Shown here: positions 11,501-23,986 of the stretch, one piece after another
Layout of the letters: each line of letters opens with the position of its first letter
Numbering within the stretch: the stretch's first letter is position 1
Assembly: GCA_035771175.1 (NCBI GenBank)
Contig: CM069595.1
Span: 3,452,094 to 3,516,093, forward strand
Source: Paratinospora sagittata
Lineage: Eukaryota; Streptophyta; Magnoliopsida; Ranunculales; Menispermaceae
Length of the DNA stretch: 64,000 nucleotides
Reading direction: 5' to 3'
Made by a program: the position numbers and the translations under genes
Notes under the pieces: generated by a model
Told to the model about the DNA's origin: nothing
The model's input: only the letters and a program-made list of their open reading frames with translations
The model's database searches: none

Positions 11501-11952
11501 AGATGGTTCAATTCAATGATGTGAACATAGTTTTGAATTCGTCTATAATTTTCTTTCAACATATTTACTGCATGTTGCAGATCACAGAGGTTCGAGACTT
11601 TGCAGGCCAGGAGGTTGAATTAAAGAAGCTTGTTGATGCCGACTCCAAGGAGGCAACTGAGAAGGCCAAGGTGCCCGTGGGGCCAACCTCTGCTGTCGAT
11701 GCTGTTCTTGAGCAAATCAAGAAGAAACAAAAACTGAGTGTACTAGACAAAACAAAGAAGGATTGGGGGGAATTCAAGGATGAAAACAAAGGGCTAGAGG
11801 ACGAGTTGGATGCATACAAGAAGAGCTCCAACCAATATCTGGATAGGGTTTCCTTCTTGCAGAGAACAGATTTGCGGGAATTTGAGCGGGAAAGGGATGT
11901 CCGTTTGGCTTTGCAGGCAAAAAGGAGGCCAGATATGCGCGAGGAACCTTAG
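8526..11952 (+). CDS. SWC5: SWR1-complex subunit SWC5 (BCNT/craniofacial development protein family)
   Basis: SWC5 is a nuclear subunit of the SWR1 remodeller, which exchanges H2A for H2A.Z. Exons read by eye: 8526-8601, 10358-10482, 10627-10812 and 11581-11952, with phases that fit and a total of about 252 residues, close to plant relatives. The C-terminal exon carries the BCNT-C signature: SAVDAVLEQIKKKQKLSVLD, then DKTKKDWGEFKDENKG, ELDAYKKSSNQYLDRVSFL and the end RRPDMREEP. Exon 2 contains ARVNAAWEQMNQRL; exon 3 is an Ala-rich helix around KRLAAAALLAVKDAAA. The ATG at 8526 was chosen because it opens the frame leading into exon 2 and gives the expected length, but the frame is open upstream, so the start is the least certain part. 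Intron 1 (8602-10357) contains two RTE/SINE-type tails. Confidence 0.85.
9931..10027 (-). mobile_element. RTE-type LINE/SINE 3'-end fragment (copy 1)
   Basis: On the minus strand this reads GATAGAGCAGAGTGGAGGAA, then CATGTAGCCAACC, CATATAGTTGG and a short run toward GAGTTAAGC. These are the terminal codons and tail of a plant RTE-like LINE (DR-EWR...I.VADP type) or of a SINE sharing that tail. It lies in intron 1 of SWC5, about 25 bp from a second, independent copy in the same orientation. Confidence 0.55.
10053..10165 (-). mobile_element. RTE-type LINE/SINE 3'-end fragment (copy 2)
   Basis: This is a second copy of the same tail as at 9931-10027, with the diagnostic tract CCAACTACATGGGGTCGGCT in plus-strand reading and a terminal (TTGAG)n-type run (seen as CTCAACTCAACTC near 10056). 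It is better preserved than copy 1. Both lie in SWC5 intron 1 on the minus strand, so insertion into the same site or local duplication is possible. Confidence 0.6.
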
Positions 11953-12496
11953 CAGTGAGAGATACTCTTTGCTTTGCTTTGTTTTAGATGGAGCAATAGT
12001 AATATTCACTGCAGAAAGAAAAGCAAGAAGTGTTGGAGCTGAAGTTAAAGGTAAGGATGTAAGGGGAACTGGGCAGAGGTGGATAGGGGATGGTGGCATT
12101 GGGAACTATTAATAATTCTGCTTCTCTAATGTTTATAATGAATACCATATTACCCCAATTCTGCATCCTGCATTTGGGGGACATTTGTAGAAGTCAAATA
12201 TCAAAAATCAAGCAAAATGAATTGATTCTGAGGGTTGATGGCCCTGAAACAATGTTATTGTCTGCTCTCTCTCTCTCTCTCTTTACATGCAGTTCTGGAG
12301 TTGCCATATTTCTGAATTTTACTCATGGAAATTGCATTGCAAGATCAATTGATTCAGCCTCTTGTAAAGTCCTTGCGAGTGTCTGTGTCATCTCATGGCA
12401 TCACTTGATTACTGTGAATATCTAAATAAGAATACAAAACAGAGGAAATCTTGTGCTTAATTGAAGTTTTCTTGCAAATATGTAGACTATTATCAT

Positions 12497-12620
12497 ATTC
12501 AACTCAAAAAAGCCTATTTCCTAATTGCATGAGATCAGAAATATGATTTCACCTTTTTTTTACTCTACTCTATCAAGGGCTTTGGGTATGTTTATATTAC
12601 AAATAGTTATATCTTATGTT
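12497..12620 (-). mobile_element. RTE-type LINE/SINE 3'-end fragment (copy 3, decayed)
   Basis: The ordered landmarks of copies 1 and 2 recur (CTCAAAAAAGCC, CATGAGATCAG, CTCTACTCTATCAAGGGCTT and a run into TATATTACAA), but with more substitutions and a T-rich insertion. It lies just downstream of SWC5 in the same orientation as the two intronic copies. Confidence 0.45.
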
Positions 12621-13047
12621 ATTTTAGGTCTTCGTATACATCTTATTATCTTGGATGCTTATAAGATGATTTTTCCCCTACTCATGAAATAGCCTACATT
12701 TAAATTACAAGTATATATATATGTTATTTTTATTTTTTTTCAAATCAAACTAATCAGTTTATTTGTTTTTTCTAATTTTATCTTTTGTTTAGGTGACTCC
12801 TTTATCATTTTTCAAATGAGTTGAATTCTAATATTTTTGCGTAATAATTTTTCTAAAAATATATTTTATTTTAGTTTAAATCACAATATTACCTCTTTAA
12901 TTATGATGTGTAACACTGTAACATGTGATTGATTTATGCTATTCTATGATTAAAAAAATAATTAATTTCAGTATCTTTAAGGAAAATGTAACCTTAAACG
13001 CACGAGAGAGCAAGAGCACTGCCATGCCCTTTTAGACTTGAGTGGCT

Positions 13048-13055
13048 TATAAAAA
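13048..13055 (+). promoter_or_regulatory. TATA box of the START-domain gene
   Basis: TATAAAAA sits 103 bp upstream of the chosen ATG at 13158, at a normal plant TATA-to-ATG spacing. The intervening sequence would be a short 5' UTR. Confidence 0.55.
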
Positions 13056-13157
13056 GGCACAATAATATGGCATCAGGTGAGAATTGCAAAAGCAACGGCA
13101 TTTGTCTCTCGCTCGTTCGTTCTATTCCATATTTTTTACTCGTCTCTCGCTACCATC

Positions 13158-16100
13158 ATGCCTTACTCTGCTGCTGCAACATGTATTTCAAGCACAACCA
13201 CCACCTCGCTTATCCATTTAAGAAGAAGCAGTAGAAGTGGAATAATTCCCTGGAACTCGATTTCATTCAATCAATTCTCTTTCTCTTCCAGAGGACAACA
13301 ATCTCTTAGTGAAATCTTCTTCAGAAGTAGTAAAAGCTCACATGGGCCGAAGAGAAAATCAATCTTCACTAGCACCAGACCCTTTTCCCCTGTCATGGAA
13401 TGGCAAGATTGCTGGTAATTTTCTCTCTATCTTTTAAGTTTTTTTAATCCTTTTTTTTTTCCGAGCTCAGAATTGAGTAATTTATTGCTTCTACATTGTT
13501 CTGTTTTAAGGCTCTAGTGGGTAAGATCTGAGCTGAAGTGGGTAGTTGGGAGAATCGTTAAATCATGATCTGGGCTGAAGTGGGTAGTGCCTGTCAATAT
13601 TTAATTGGCGTGTTTGAGGAGAAATTCAGTTTATTGGAGAAACACCCTTTTCGATTTTACTGCTTTTTCTACATTTTTTTAATAGTGGAAGGTATTGATG
13701 GTTTTCTTAGATTGTTGGGTCTCCTTCAATGTATTATTGTCTCTTGTTTATCGGTTGTAGAATGTTTTCATGGATTTTGTGTAGGTATTTTGTTGGGCAT
13801 CTCACATTAGTTGTAAAATAATTCATTATTTGGATTTAAGTTTGGATCCTTGTTTAGCGGTATAGAGTCCTTCTAGAGAAAATCCCCGCACTTGGGCTCA
13901 AAGGTAGTAAAGTAGAAAAAAATGTGCTAGTAGTTGAGGATTGAAGTTCTAGGTTCAACTCTTATCACTACCTCACCCTAGGGGGTGAGGGGGATTAATG
14001 GGTCTGGAGCGCGCTTGATACCTAGGGCGGTTTGATGATGGAGCTGGTTACACAACTAACTACTAACATTGTATCTTCTCAAATAAAAAATAAAAAAAAA
14101 GTTCTAAGCTTGCCAACTAGTAGTATTGGAGCTTTTTTTTTTTGCTTGGACTTGGCTTGCATTTTGAGACGATTTAGCTTCAAACATAGATCATGCTATG
14201 ATGATAAATGATTAAATGTCGTTGAATCTGGTCCCAGGTAGAGATCATTGGGACTGTGTTGACCGATAATTTTGCATCAGTTGTGAAAATAATTTACTAT
14301 AGAATGTAAGCGAGGTAGTAATATCATGGGCTTGTAGAAAAGAAATCCCACTGAAATTTCTAGACGTATTTAAATGGTGTCTTCGCTTAAAATGATACAT
14401 GTTTAGGTTCCCAAGTATAGTCCCATGCTTAAGAATGCAGCTACTAACTCAAAATATTTGAATACAGTGCCAAGATGGAAGTTGATGTTCCTTGTTCGGT
14501 TGCATATAAATGTTATTCTGATCGTGAGACCATTCCTCGTTGGATGCCATTCATATCATCTGTAAAGGTGTGTACTACTATTATTTTAATTTTCCATTTC
14601 TTACTATCAGGGAAGAAAGTTGCCCTTTGTAAAAGTTTCCCAGTTAACAGTGTTTTATTAGTCAATCCTTTTTAATTTTTCCTTTACAGCTACACTAGAT
14701 TAGCTTAAATTTAGCATAGTTAATGGATGCTAATTTGTTGTCTTTCAATCAGTCAATATTTGGACTACAAAAATTTAATGGCACTTTCATTACTTGATTG
14801 TATTATCTTGTTTTTCATTAAATTCATATCCCTTGCTTGGCTGAATCAGAGTTTCTTGGTCCAAATACTGAAAGATTGCTTTCTGCCATTTCTATTTGAT
14901 TGGTGATGCTTGAAGAGGCTAGAATTTCCAAGTGCAGTTATTCCAAATTTCTGTTGTTTTCCTTCCTTTTAGTAAGAGGTGAATCATGAGCCAGGCTTTC
15001 CCAGTCAATCCTAATTAATGAAATCTTCTAGTCCTTCATGGTTGTCAAGTGATTATCAACTTGAGCAAGCCTTTCAAGGATGTCTCTTTGGATTAGCTAA
15101 ATTGTCCTTTTATGGAGTACAGATTTCCTGTAGATCAATTTGTCTTCCTAGTTAGTCAAGTTGATTTATATCAGTGTTTGTTTCTTGTTTAGTATCTGAA
15201 CATTGACCGCTGGATGGTTAGAAGTTAAATAATTCTTATAAGGGGAAATGGTGGAATGATGAATGTTTTAGAGCAGGGGATGGCACCAAGTATTATCTAA
15301 TCATTGATATCTATGCCAGTGTGGAAGTGGCCAAAACCATATTATAGAGAACACTGAAGAACACGCTTCATATGTAGAACTTACACAACATCTAGTGTCT
15401 TAGAGTGTCTGTGCAAATATAGTAAATTAAATTGAATTATCAAGATTCAAAAATATGTAACCTAAAAAATCCTTGTATCTGTCTCTTGAAAATCCATATG
15501 TGGAATGATAAAACAACATGGTTCCGCAACTTAAATACCAACTTGCATGTTTTCAAATGCCGTACATCTAACCAGGTCCTGGTTTTTCTTACACTAACTT
15601 GCTTTTTATATAATAACTAGGTTTATATATGAAGCAACAAAGAATCAAATAACTAGGTTTATTTATGATGTGGGCACTTGGCCACTTTCTTACCTAGGGC
15701 TACTCTTGGGGGGTAATCCAATCAAGAAGGAATTCTGGGATCCGGTGATTTCTAAAGTTGACAAAAAAATGAGTGGGTGGAGAAGTTGTTTTTTGTCTAG
15801 GGGTCGACGCCTCATTCTTATTAAATTAGTTTTGCAGACAATTCCTAACTACTACCTGTCTCTTTTTGGAGCTCCTAGGGAGGTGGTGTCCAAGCTAGAG
15901 AGAGCAATGCATACCTTTTTTTGGAACGGGGGTGATGACGGTAGGGGGTTTCATCTTGTTAGTTGGAAAACTGTGCAAAAATCTGAGCTTGATGGTGGTC
16001 TTGGTATTGGCAACATCAAGCTTAGGAACAAGGTTCTTGGGGCAAAATGGCTTTGGAGGTTTATGAAGGATGATGAGTCTCTTTGGGTAAAAGTTATTCG

Positions 16101-19100
16101 AAGCAAATTTGGGTGTATGAGTAATGGACGAGAATCAAGGAACACTTCACATGCCTCACATCGTAGTCCATGGAAATTTATTTCCGGCCTTTATCAGGCT
16201 TTCCTACCCCACATAACCCCCAAACTTGGTAATGGACAAATTATTCGGTTTTGGGAAGATACGTGGTGTGGTGCTACCCCCTTTGCCATATCTTTCCCAA
16301 ATCTTTATGGCCTATCTAACTCAGCCAATAAACCTGTAGCCCATTTCCTGTCCCAAATCCCAGCTGATAACAATGAATCACCCACATGGAACCTACACTT
16401 TCCTAGATCTGCCACAAACAGAGAAATTGCTGAGATTGGGCCTATGGTTGCTTCTCTTGACCAAGCTAGATTCTCCCCTTCTTCAGCTGACTGTTTCTTA
16501 TGATCTCTGGACAACACGGGTTCCTATTCTTGTAAATCATTCTTCACCTACCTCAACAATATCAATGATCCTATGTCGACATCCCTATGTCATCACATTT
16601 GGAAGGTCCCAATTCCAACAAAAATTCAAGTTTTTGGTTGGTTGGCTGCTATCAACAGATTATGTACCCAGGATTTGCTACAAAGACGTATGCCCCATTG
16701 GAGTATTTCTCCACATTGCTGTGCTCTATGTCTACAGGATCATGAGAATGTGGACCATATTTTCTTCTGATGCGCCTACTCTTTGCAGGTTCGGCAGTGG
16801 GACCATCTACTTCACGGGAAGTTTATTACCCCGGGCTCTTGCAAGAATTGTCTCAAATTCAATCATGCTGCTGGTTTCACAAGGAGAAGGAAAGATATCT
16901 GTTGTATTGTTTCCTTTGCTGTCTTGTGGGCATTTTGGATAGAGAGAAATAATAGGGGATATTCAATGGGTTGTCGAGAGATGAAATGCTTGTCTGTGAG
17001 TCTTCCAAGACCTTAGCTGCAGGTTGGATTAGCTCATGTAAGCTAGGTGTAGGTTATACTTTCTCTGAATGGTTTTGGAATTGGGATGCTTTAATGTAAG
17101 GAGTTGCTGGATTGTCTGGGTGTGAGGGTTTCAGCAAGAGGTGGTTTTGTTGTGTATGGTTGTGTTGAGCATTCCTTATGCTCAATGTCATATGTACTTA
17201 TTTCCCCTATTAATATATCTTTATTGCCTTTTCTCAAAAAAAAAAAAAAAAAACTCCAAGACGCCCTATGTTTAATTGAAAATTTAGGATATTCCATACA
17301 ACATTTGACAAGGTTAACTGAAAGGAACTATTGCAGCAGTTATTGTTGTTGCTTGTCCAAACTATGCTACTTTTGATTTGAGTGTCACAGTTTTCTCTAG
17401 TAAGTAGGTTTATCCAAGCTCATACAAAGGAGGAGGGTTGCGTTAGGTAGCTAACAACTAGCATAAAACTTTGCCAGATCAACTATAAGAAGGGCTAGGA
17501 TGATGTCGAGTTCGCCCTTGATAGATTGGAGTGGAGGAAGCGATTCATATAACCAACCCATGTAATTCGAAATGGGCTTAGTTTTTGAGTTTAGTTTTCT
17601 CTAGTAAATTGCTTATATTAGTGGTGTTGCACTTTTGAACTAATGGTAAGGTGAGGACATGGAGAATCTAACGTTGAACGGTATGAAACAGGTTTTACAA
17701 GATAAGCCTGACCTCTCACGTTGGTCATTGAAGTATGAAGCATTTGGTCGTGATATTGAGTTTTCTTGGCTTGCAAAAAATCTGCAGGTGTGGATGTTGA
17801 GATGTCCCCGCTTTATTTATTGTTTACATTTCTTTCTTATTCTTTTAGGGCTCGTTTGGTGCGCAGGATTGGATGAAATAAGACTTTTTTTAGTCCCAAG
17901 CCCATGTTTAGCTGCCGACCAGGATGGGATAAAAAGTAATCTCATCCTCATTTTTATCCCATTGTAATGGGATAAAATAGTGATGACCAAAAGGGGGGGA
18001 TTATTTTTATCCCATTGTAATGGGTTTTACATTTTATTTATTTTTTAATTGTTTAATTCTATCGTATCCTATCTTATCCTATCCAATCCAATCCCATCCC
18101 ATAAAAATAATTCTATTGTATCTCGCGCACCAAACAAGCCCTTATATTGTGAAATCTAATGCTCGAGTAATATTTTCTTCCATACTAATATAATAGCAAG
18201 TTCTTTGCAGCCAATCCCCAATCAGAAAATTCACTGGCGATCTCTAGAAGGTCTTCCTAACAGGTACAAAGACGTTACTGTACAATAGACACGTTATACA
18301 GGGATCCAGCACAAACTCTGCTAGTTCCACTATCTTACCTCTAGGACTTCAGTATTGTGATTCTTTTGTTAATTCTTTGAAGTAATTTGAGACCAGATTT
18401 TGTTGTATTTATAGACAAAATTCCTTTCTCTTTAAGAACTTTTGGGGCCTGAATCATAGTATATGATGCTTCTATGCCACGCGCAGTTGGGCATCCCGTT
18501 AGGAATATCCTTAATTCTTGAACCATAAATACCACATTAAAGGTGTGCTTCATATGCATATATTAACATTTCTAGCCTCTTGAGCTTGCAATGAATGATA
18601 ACATGTATGCCTGTTTCTGCACTCCCTGTGGTGTCTGTTTCCAAATAAAGGTTCATTCATATATATACACTCCCACACTCCCACACACTCATTTACATAT
18701 TTATGTGTGTGTGTGTGTGTGTATTTTTCATTTTCTTGTAATACCTTATTTGGCTTTACTTTGTAGTTGTTGTGAACAATTTTTGTTTCCTTTTTGAATG
18801 GCAGAGGAGTTGTACGGTTTTATCCAAAAGGCCCTTCATCATGCATGGTGGAAGTAAGACAGCTTTTTTTTTTTTTGTTAATGAATTTTCATTTCCTGTG
18901 TACGCTTGTTTTGTATGCTTATTACTCATCAGAAGCTTGTTAAATGGTTTTGATAAAAATTGATACAGGCCATCCAATTGCATTAAATGCGCATCAATGT
19001 TGCTTCCTATAAATCTGATAAATTGTTTATTCTCCTTGATTGTGATCGAGATGCACACATATCAACTTGTAAAAGAAAACTGAGAACTAAAATCTTCTAT

Positions 19101-19566
19101 CATGTTAATCTCCAAAGCCAGGCTCTTCTTCAATTGGAGAAGCATGCTATGTAAGCAACTATCAAATAATATTGGAAGTTCTAGATTGAAGATGTTACTT
19201 TCCATCACTTTCTCGTATTTTGGTCTCGCAAATTTCAAAGAGCTCGAAACTCATGAAGATTTTTCATTTCAGCTAACTGTTTCTTATGAAGTGCCTCAAA
19301 TTTTGGCTCCGGTGGCATCGGTAAGTTTTTTAGTTTAGTCCCTAGCTAGATGAAATTATTGGTGGACTTCCAAGTAAAACACTTCTATTCTTGAGAAGTG
19401 AAACTTCTTCCTTTGATATGTTCTTTCTTTTGCTTGAACCAACACTAAGGAATGACTGTCTTTCGTTGTTGTCTTTCTTCAGGCCTTACGACCATTTCTT
19501 GAAGGCTTGCTGCTACGCGGTTTAGAACGGTTTGTGAAGGTCGCAAAAGAATACAAAGTAACTTGA
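13158..19566 (+). CDS. START/COQ10-like (polyketide cyclase superfamily) protein, predicted plastid
   Basis: Seven exons with consistent phases give about 228 residues: 13158-13414, 14468-14567, 17692-17787, 18211-18263, 18805-18853, 19273-19320 and 19483-19566. The first 85 residues are rich in Ser, Thr and Arg with few acids (MPYSAAATCISS..., LIHLRRSSRSG), a typical chloroplast transit peptide. The mature part matches the COQ10/polyketide-cyclase START fold: MEVDVPCSVAYKCYSDRETI, IPRWMPFISSVK, WSLKYEAFGRDIEFSW, KIHWRSLEG, RGVVRFYP, LTVSYEVPQILAPV, and a C-terminal helix ending LERFVKVAKEYKVT. Such proteins bind hydrophobic ligands; the ligand of this plant subgroup is not known to me. Intron 2 carries a LINE and an RTE-type tail, intron 3 a MITE. 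The last codons and stop are tandemly duplicated downstream. Confidence 0.85.
13890..14100 (+). mobile_element. Possible tRNA-derived SINE in START-gene intron 1
   Basis: A Pol III B-box-like string (AGGTTCAACTCTT, near 13952) follows a possible A-box region about 40 bp upstream, and the segment ends in an A-rich tail around 14080-14100. This is the layout of a tRNA-type plant SINE. No target duplication was fixed and no named family was recognised. Confidence 0.3.
15613..15667. repeat. Short direct repeat at the 5' edge of the intronic LINE
   Basis: TAACTAGGTTTATATATGA (from about 15613) recurs as TAACTAGGTTTATTTATGA about 36 bp later, ending exactly where LINE sequence begins. It could be a duplication made during insertion. 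It is not a classical target-site duplication, because no matching copy was seen after the poly-A tail. Confidence 0.5.
15662..17252 (+). mobile_element. 5'-truncated L1-type LINE in START-gene intron 2
   Basis: The element starts inside the reverse transcriptase (VGTWPLSYLGLLLGGNP), continues through the connection region (KKMSGWRSCFLSRGRRLILI, WLWRFMKDDESLWVKVI) and the zf-RVT zinc finger (VPIPTKIQVFGWLAAINRLC, CCALCLQDHENVDHIFF), and ends in a pure A-run at about 17237-17252. An in-frame TGA at 16501-16503 splits the frame and fits decay of a CGA codon; further frameshifts follow. It inserted in the sense direction of the host gene. The 5' truncation is normal for LINE integration. Confidence 0.85.
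17440..17600 (+). mobile_element. RTE-type LINE/SINE 3' end (copy 4)
   Basis: In the plus direction it reads GGGCTAGGATGATGTCGAGT, then TTGATAGATTGGAGTGGAGG, then ATATAACCAACCCATGTAAT and a tail toward TTGAGTTT. The coding remnant DR-EWRKR is the end of an RTE-like ORF. This is the same family as the copies around SWC5, here between the LINE and exon 3 of the START gene. Confidence 0.55.
17848..18141. mobile_element. PIF/Harbinger-type MITE, 294 bp, TTA target duplication
   Basis: The left end GGGCTCGTTTGGTGCGC and right end GCGCACCAAACAAGCCC form a 17-bp terminal inverted repeat with one mismatch. TTA flanks both sides (17845-17847 and 18142-18144), the usual PIF/Harbinger target. Inside are subterminal GGATGGGAT- and ATCCTATC-type repeats in inverted arrangement. 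It is non-coding and lies in intron 3 of the START gene. Confidence 0.8.
18661..18722. repeat. ACTCCCAC repeats and (GT)n microsatellite
   Basis: Short CTCCCACA repeats are followed by a pure GT tract of about 8-9 units near 18703-18721, inside intron 4 of the START gene. Confidence 0.7.
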
Positions 19567-19622
19567 TTATTTAACCATTTGAGAAGGTCGCAAAAGAATA
19601 CAAAGTAACTTGATTATTTAAC
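19536..19622 (+). repeat. 40-bp direct repeat across the START-gene stop codon
   Basis: GAAGGTCGCAAAAGAATACA... at 19536-19575 recurs exactly at 19583-19622 with a 7-bp spacer. The first copy encodes the last ten codons, including the TGA at 19564-19566. The second lies in the 3' UTR, so the protein end is unaffected. Confidence 0.9.
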
Positions 19623-20546
19623 TATGTATAAATTGCGTGAACAAGCCACACAATTAATGATTGTCACATTCAATTCTTGCAATAAAAGTATTTTTCGATT
19701 GATGAAATGGTGCATTCACATATTGTCCATGTATGAATTCAAAGAAACAAGAAGAAACAGCAGCTAACAGACCTACTGCTGGCCACGTATGTTTCTTGCA
19801 TCAATTGATAGCTTTCCAAATTCTCACTAGTTACTTTTCAATCTGTGCAGTTATAGCCAAGGTTCATAATCAAAATGCAAAGATGCATTCCTTGTAGAAA
19901 TCTCTCTACAATGGAAGTCTTCCATGAAATTTCCTGACACCTCTATCAGTGAAAATGTGCCATATACCACTGCAGCTGCATATTTGAAAACTTTACCTTT
20001 CTGGCAATCCAATTTATTGGACTTACAAGAAGTTTTAACATCTAGATATTGGCAACAAAATTTTAATTACACTTGCCACAAGATAGTTGGGTGCTCAACT
20101 TTCCGAGGCTAATTTTGTTAGATCCTACCATGGCATCATATACTACCATTTCTAGTTCACTTCAATAATCAGACATGAAGCTTCTCTTTCCTTCTTCTCT
20201 GCAATTTCATGAAGGGCGTATCATTGTCTCCAAAGTTGAACAAAATTAAATGAAACTCGGGTATTCTTTCAAAAAAATTGTTACACTAGTATTAATAGTG
20301 AATAATCCATGATTATATCATGATAGTGTTGTAAACGAAGTTACAATGCAGTGCAACCCAATTTAAAATTTTAAATGCGCTCTTAAGAATTTTTTTTCTG
20401 GGATGACATGCTATAAAGAATTTAGACTAGTAAGCAACAGAGTTTTGGCCTTGGGAATACAAACCAGCCAAAATTATGGAATGAGAAGAAAACATTCCAA
20501 AAAGCCAGAACACAGAAGGGAAAATCATAAGAAACTAGCCACTCTT
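19567..20546. other. Convergent intergenic region between START gene and DLD
   Basis: Both neighbours end here, so it should contain two 3' UTRs. Apart from the direct repeat at 19536-19622, no element or gene was recognised. Confidence 0.5.

Positions 20547-23986
<3,440 letters not shown>

Larger units (their letters stand above)
11953..13157. other. SWC5 3' flank and START-gene promoter region
   Basis: The first few hundred bases are probably the SWC5 3' UTR. A CT dinucleotide run (about 12266-12281) and a decayed RTE-type tail follow. The last 130 bases hold a good TATA box for the next gene. No additional gene was recognised. Confidence 0.5.

Noticed and set aside
16373..16942. 189-codon open frame overlapping the intronic LINE
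   Set aside because: It is a shifted frame. The genuine LINE frame reads through the TGA at 16501 and carries the zinc-finger residues.
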